Shown here: piece after piece, positions 7,468 to 9,580 of the stretch
Layout: every line of letters begins with the position of its first letter
How positions within the stretch are numbered: position 1 is the first letter of the stretch
Assembly (NCBI GenBank): GCA_029865665.1
Contig: JARXAV010000182.1
Location: 1-9,580, forward strand
Source: Flectobacillus sp.
Lineage (GTDB): Bacteria > Bacteroidota > Bacteroidia > Cytophagales > Spirosomataceae
DNA length: 9,580 nt
Direction of reading: 5' to 3'
Program-made: the position numbers and the translations under genes
Notes under the pieces: model-generated
The model's input: the letters and a program-made list of their open reading frames with translations, nothing else
Told to the model about the DNA's origin: nothing
Database searches by the model: none

Positions 7468-7707
7468 AAAAGTACAAAAAAAAGAGTCCCTGAATGATTA
7501 AAGGATGACTTCCCTTAGGAAGTGTGAACATACAATGCTAGATAGTTTTCTCTTTGTTGTGTAGTAATAAAATACCGAACATTTATCCTGTCAATGTGGA
7601 TAGTAGTTTTAAGCTTGTTGACCGTGTTCATTAGTTTATATTCTATGCTAAAAATCGTTAAAAACCTTGATGAGAGGATAAGTAATTCTACTTGCTTAAT
7701 GATTTCT

Positions 7708-9375
7708 TTACACAGTGTTTTTAGTTTGTTGATTCAAGTTAGCGAACAAATTGGTAAATGCAAAACTTTTTCCATCAAAAAGTCCAAAATTCGATAATTT
7801 TATTTCGGGAATTACTAATAATGCCATAAATGATAGTGTCATGTAGGGAGAAGTCAGTTTACTACCTAACTGTTTTGCAAATTGGTCGATCTTTGAGTAG
7901 TTCTCTGCAACGCTATAGCCTTCTTCGCCAGACATTAGTCCACCAATTGGGAGGGCTAACACCTTTTCTACCCCATTTTTATCCACTGCTGATACTCCTC
8001 CTTGAGCTTGTATCAATAGGTTAATGGCCTTGCAAATGCAAGAGTCATCCACCCCTACAGCGATGATGTTATGCGAATCATGAGCTACTGTTGACGCAAT
8101 TGCTCCTTCAAATAATCCAAAATTTTTAATGAATGCAATGGCTGGTTTTTCTGGTTTATATCGGTTCAAAACCACGATTTTTAGCACATCTTGTTCAATA
8201 TCGCTCACCACACAGTTTTCTACGATTTTAGCATCATAAATTCCTGACTTGGTAATAAGTTGACCGTCGATTGCTTCAATCACATTGATCTTTGTTCCTA
8301 GTGCTTCAACCTCAAAATCGCTTGCTGTTGTTAGTTGACATTCAAATTGATTAACCACTTCACTTGGCAGGTTTTCGATAAGTGTTTCCCCCGCATCGCT
8401 TACTAGTTGACCATTTAAATATGTTTGAATAATCCTAAATTCTGTAAGATTATTAATAATGACAAAGTCGGCATAATCTCCCTTACGTAACAGTCCAACA
8501 GGTAGTTGATAGTGTGTAACAGGATTTACACAGGCAACTTGTAAGGTCTCAAACAAGAGGTCTGGATATTTTGCTAATGCTCTCTGAATTAACTGATTGA
8601 TATGGCCTTCTACTAGACTATCTGGGTGTTTATCGTCCGAACAAAACATTAATTGTTCAAAGTGTTCGGGAAGCAAGTCAATTAACGCCTCAAAGTTTTT
8701 AGCAGCAGATCCTTCTCGAATAAGAATTTTCATACCATATTGTAACTTGTCGAGTGCTTCTTCAATCGTAAAACATTCATGGTCTGTCTGACAACCTGCT
8801 TCGATATAACGTTTGGCGGCTTCGCCTCGTAGTCCTGGTGCATGACCATCTACTGGTTTCGCAAATTGTTGGGCTAAGGCTATTTTTGCCATCATATCGG
8901 GGTCTTGATTTAAAACGCCAGGGAAATTCATCACCTCAGCCAGATAGCCTACTTCAGCATAGTTTTCGAAGAGATATTGAATGTCTTCGGGCGTAATGGT
9001 TGCTCCTGCTGTTTCGAACGTTGTAGCAGGTACGCAGGATGGAGCTCCAAAACAAAACTTAAAAGGTGTCTTGCGGCCATTATGAATCATGTATTCTACG
9101 CCTTCTTTTCCGAGTACATTTCCGATTTCGTGTGGGTCAGAGACCGTCGCTACAGTACCATGAACCACCGCCAAACGAGCAAACTGAATAGGAGTGAGCA
9201 TTGAGCTTTCAATGTGTACGTGAGCATCTACGAAGCCCGCACAGATGTAAGGATAATTTGGGTTTATATTAGGGGATAGTTCTTGAATACTTTCAATCTT
9301 TTTTCCCTCAACTTGGAGTGAACCAAAAAATATTTTTTTGTTGAATATATCAATGATATTGCCTTCTATTTGCAT
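7708..9375 (-). CDS. ade: Adenine deaminase
   Basis: Adenine deaminase of the amidohydrolase superfamily converts adenine to hypoxanthine and ammonia in the cytoplasm, feeding purine salvage. The 555-residue length is slightly shorter than the roughly 570-590 usual for this family but complete. Metal and catalytic motifs are all present: HxH at His52/His54 within DAHVHIESSM, SDPHEIGNV near 79-87, CVPATTFETAG near 114-124, EVMNFPGV with Glu147, DGHAPGL with His178, TDHE with His199, and SDDKHPD with Asp247/Asp248. The C-terminal region carries NPVTHYQLPVGLLRKGDYADFVI and, further on, the LPIGGLMSGEEG segment typical of bacterial Ade rather than adenosine-deaminase-type adenine deaminases. The ATG at 9375 is chosen because the preceding bases are the divergent promoter region and translation from it gives the full amidohydrolase N-terminus. 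It is transcribed away from cmk. Confidence 0.96.
   Translation of the reverse strand: MQIEGNIIDIFNKKIFFGSLQVEGKKIESIQELSPNINPNYPYICAGFVDAHVHIESSMLTPIQFARLAVVHGTVATVSDPHEIGNVLGKEGVEYMIHNGRKTPFKFCFGAPSCVPATTFETAGATITPEDIQYLFENYAEVGYLAEVMNFPGVLNQDPDMMAKIALAQQFAKPVDGHAPGLRGEAAKRYIEAGCQTDHECFTIEEALDKLQYGMKILIREGSAAKNFEALIDLLPEHFEQLMFCSDDKHPDSLVEGHINQLIQRALAKYPDLLFETLQVACVNPVTHYQLPVGLLRKGDYADFVIINNLTEFRIIQTYLNGQLVSDAGETLIENLPSEVVNQFECQLTTASDFEVEALGTKINVIEAIDGQLITKSGIYDAKIVENCVVSDIEQDVLKIVVLNRYKPEKPAIAFIKNFGLFEGAIASTVAHDSHNIIAVGVDDSCICKAINLLIQAQGGVSAVDKNGVEKVLALPIGGLMSGEEGYSVAENYSKIDQFAKQLGSKLTSPYMTLSFMALLVIPEIKLSNFGLFDGKSFAFTNLFANLNQQTKNTV

Positions 9376-9580
<205 letters not shown>

Larger units (their letters stand above)
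7155..7707. other. 553-base non-coding stretch between ade and the susC-like gene
   Basis: No credible gene was found on either strand. It should contain the susC-like promoter in its lower part and the ade 3' end in its upper part. Seen within it: a tandem GCATTTGG repeat (7253-7268), a short palindrome CAACAGTTG (7198-7206), an inverted repeat CCACTAT/ATAGTGG (7447-7467), an inverted repeat ACTTCC/GGAAGT with a 4-base loop (7508-7523), and an A-run at about 7475-7482. No good TTG...TAnnTTTG promoter was seen upstream of the susC-like start, which would be consistent with an alternative sigma factor but does not show it. Confidence 0.6.

Noticed and set aside
7447..7523. CRISPR-like or mobile-element repeat cluster formed by the two inverted repeats.
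   Set aside because: The two repeats differ in sequence, there is no regular spacing, and no transposase, target duplication or cas gene is present.
7594..7797. A 67-codon plus-strand frame with a hydrophobic start, resembling a small membrane peptide or type I toxin.
   Set aside because: Its 3' part runs antisense through the end of ade, it has no ribosome-binding or promoter signal, and hydrophobic short frames are common in AT-rich DNA.

Overview
The window looks like chromosomal DNA of a Bacteroidetes bacterium, most likely of the order Cytophagales. Three things point there: a SusC/SusD outer-membrane pair, two lipobox lipoproteins, and AT-rich DNA whose starts lack clear Shine-Dalgarno sequences. 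One promoter-like site also fits the Bacteroidetes TTG...TAnnTTTG pattern. Genus assignment is inference. No transposase, integrase, CRISPR array, tRNA or rRNA was seen, and every reading frame that looks real is intact except the two cut by the window edges.

Layout. Positions 1-783 (+) hold the C-terminal part of clpX, the unfoldase of the ClpXP protease. A 229-base spacer (784-1012) follows. It contains an unusually long RNA-capable hairpin (801-880), two smaller hairpins and a promoter-like sequence. Next come a small lipoprotein with a hydrophobic C-terminus (1013-1585, +) and an alpha/beta-hydrolase (1586-2317, +), joined as TAG-ATG with no spacing. A strong symmetrical hairpin (2318-2350) separates them from the convergent minus-strand genes and can stop transcription from both sides.

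On the minus strand, a susC-like TonB-dependent transporter (7154-3909) is followed by its susD-like lipoprotein (3805-2372). Together they should form one outer-membrane nutrient-uptake complex. The 103-base gap between them folds into a nested hairpin. No glycoside hydrolase, sensor or sigma/anti-sigma gene lies beside the pair, so its substrate cannot be read from context. Upstream is a 553-base non-coding stretch with a tandem 8-bp repeat and small inverted repeats. Then comes ade, adenine deaminase (9375-7708, -), transcribed divergently from cmk, cytidylate kinase (9453 to the window end, +). Ade and Cmk both act in nucleotide metabolism.

Most of the window is conventional core and nutrient-uptake biology. 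The points most worth a second look are the structured element after clpX, the hairpin between susC and susD, and the unrecognised lipoprotein coupled to a hydrolase. I saw nothing that amounts to a clearly new multi-gene system.
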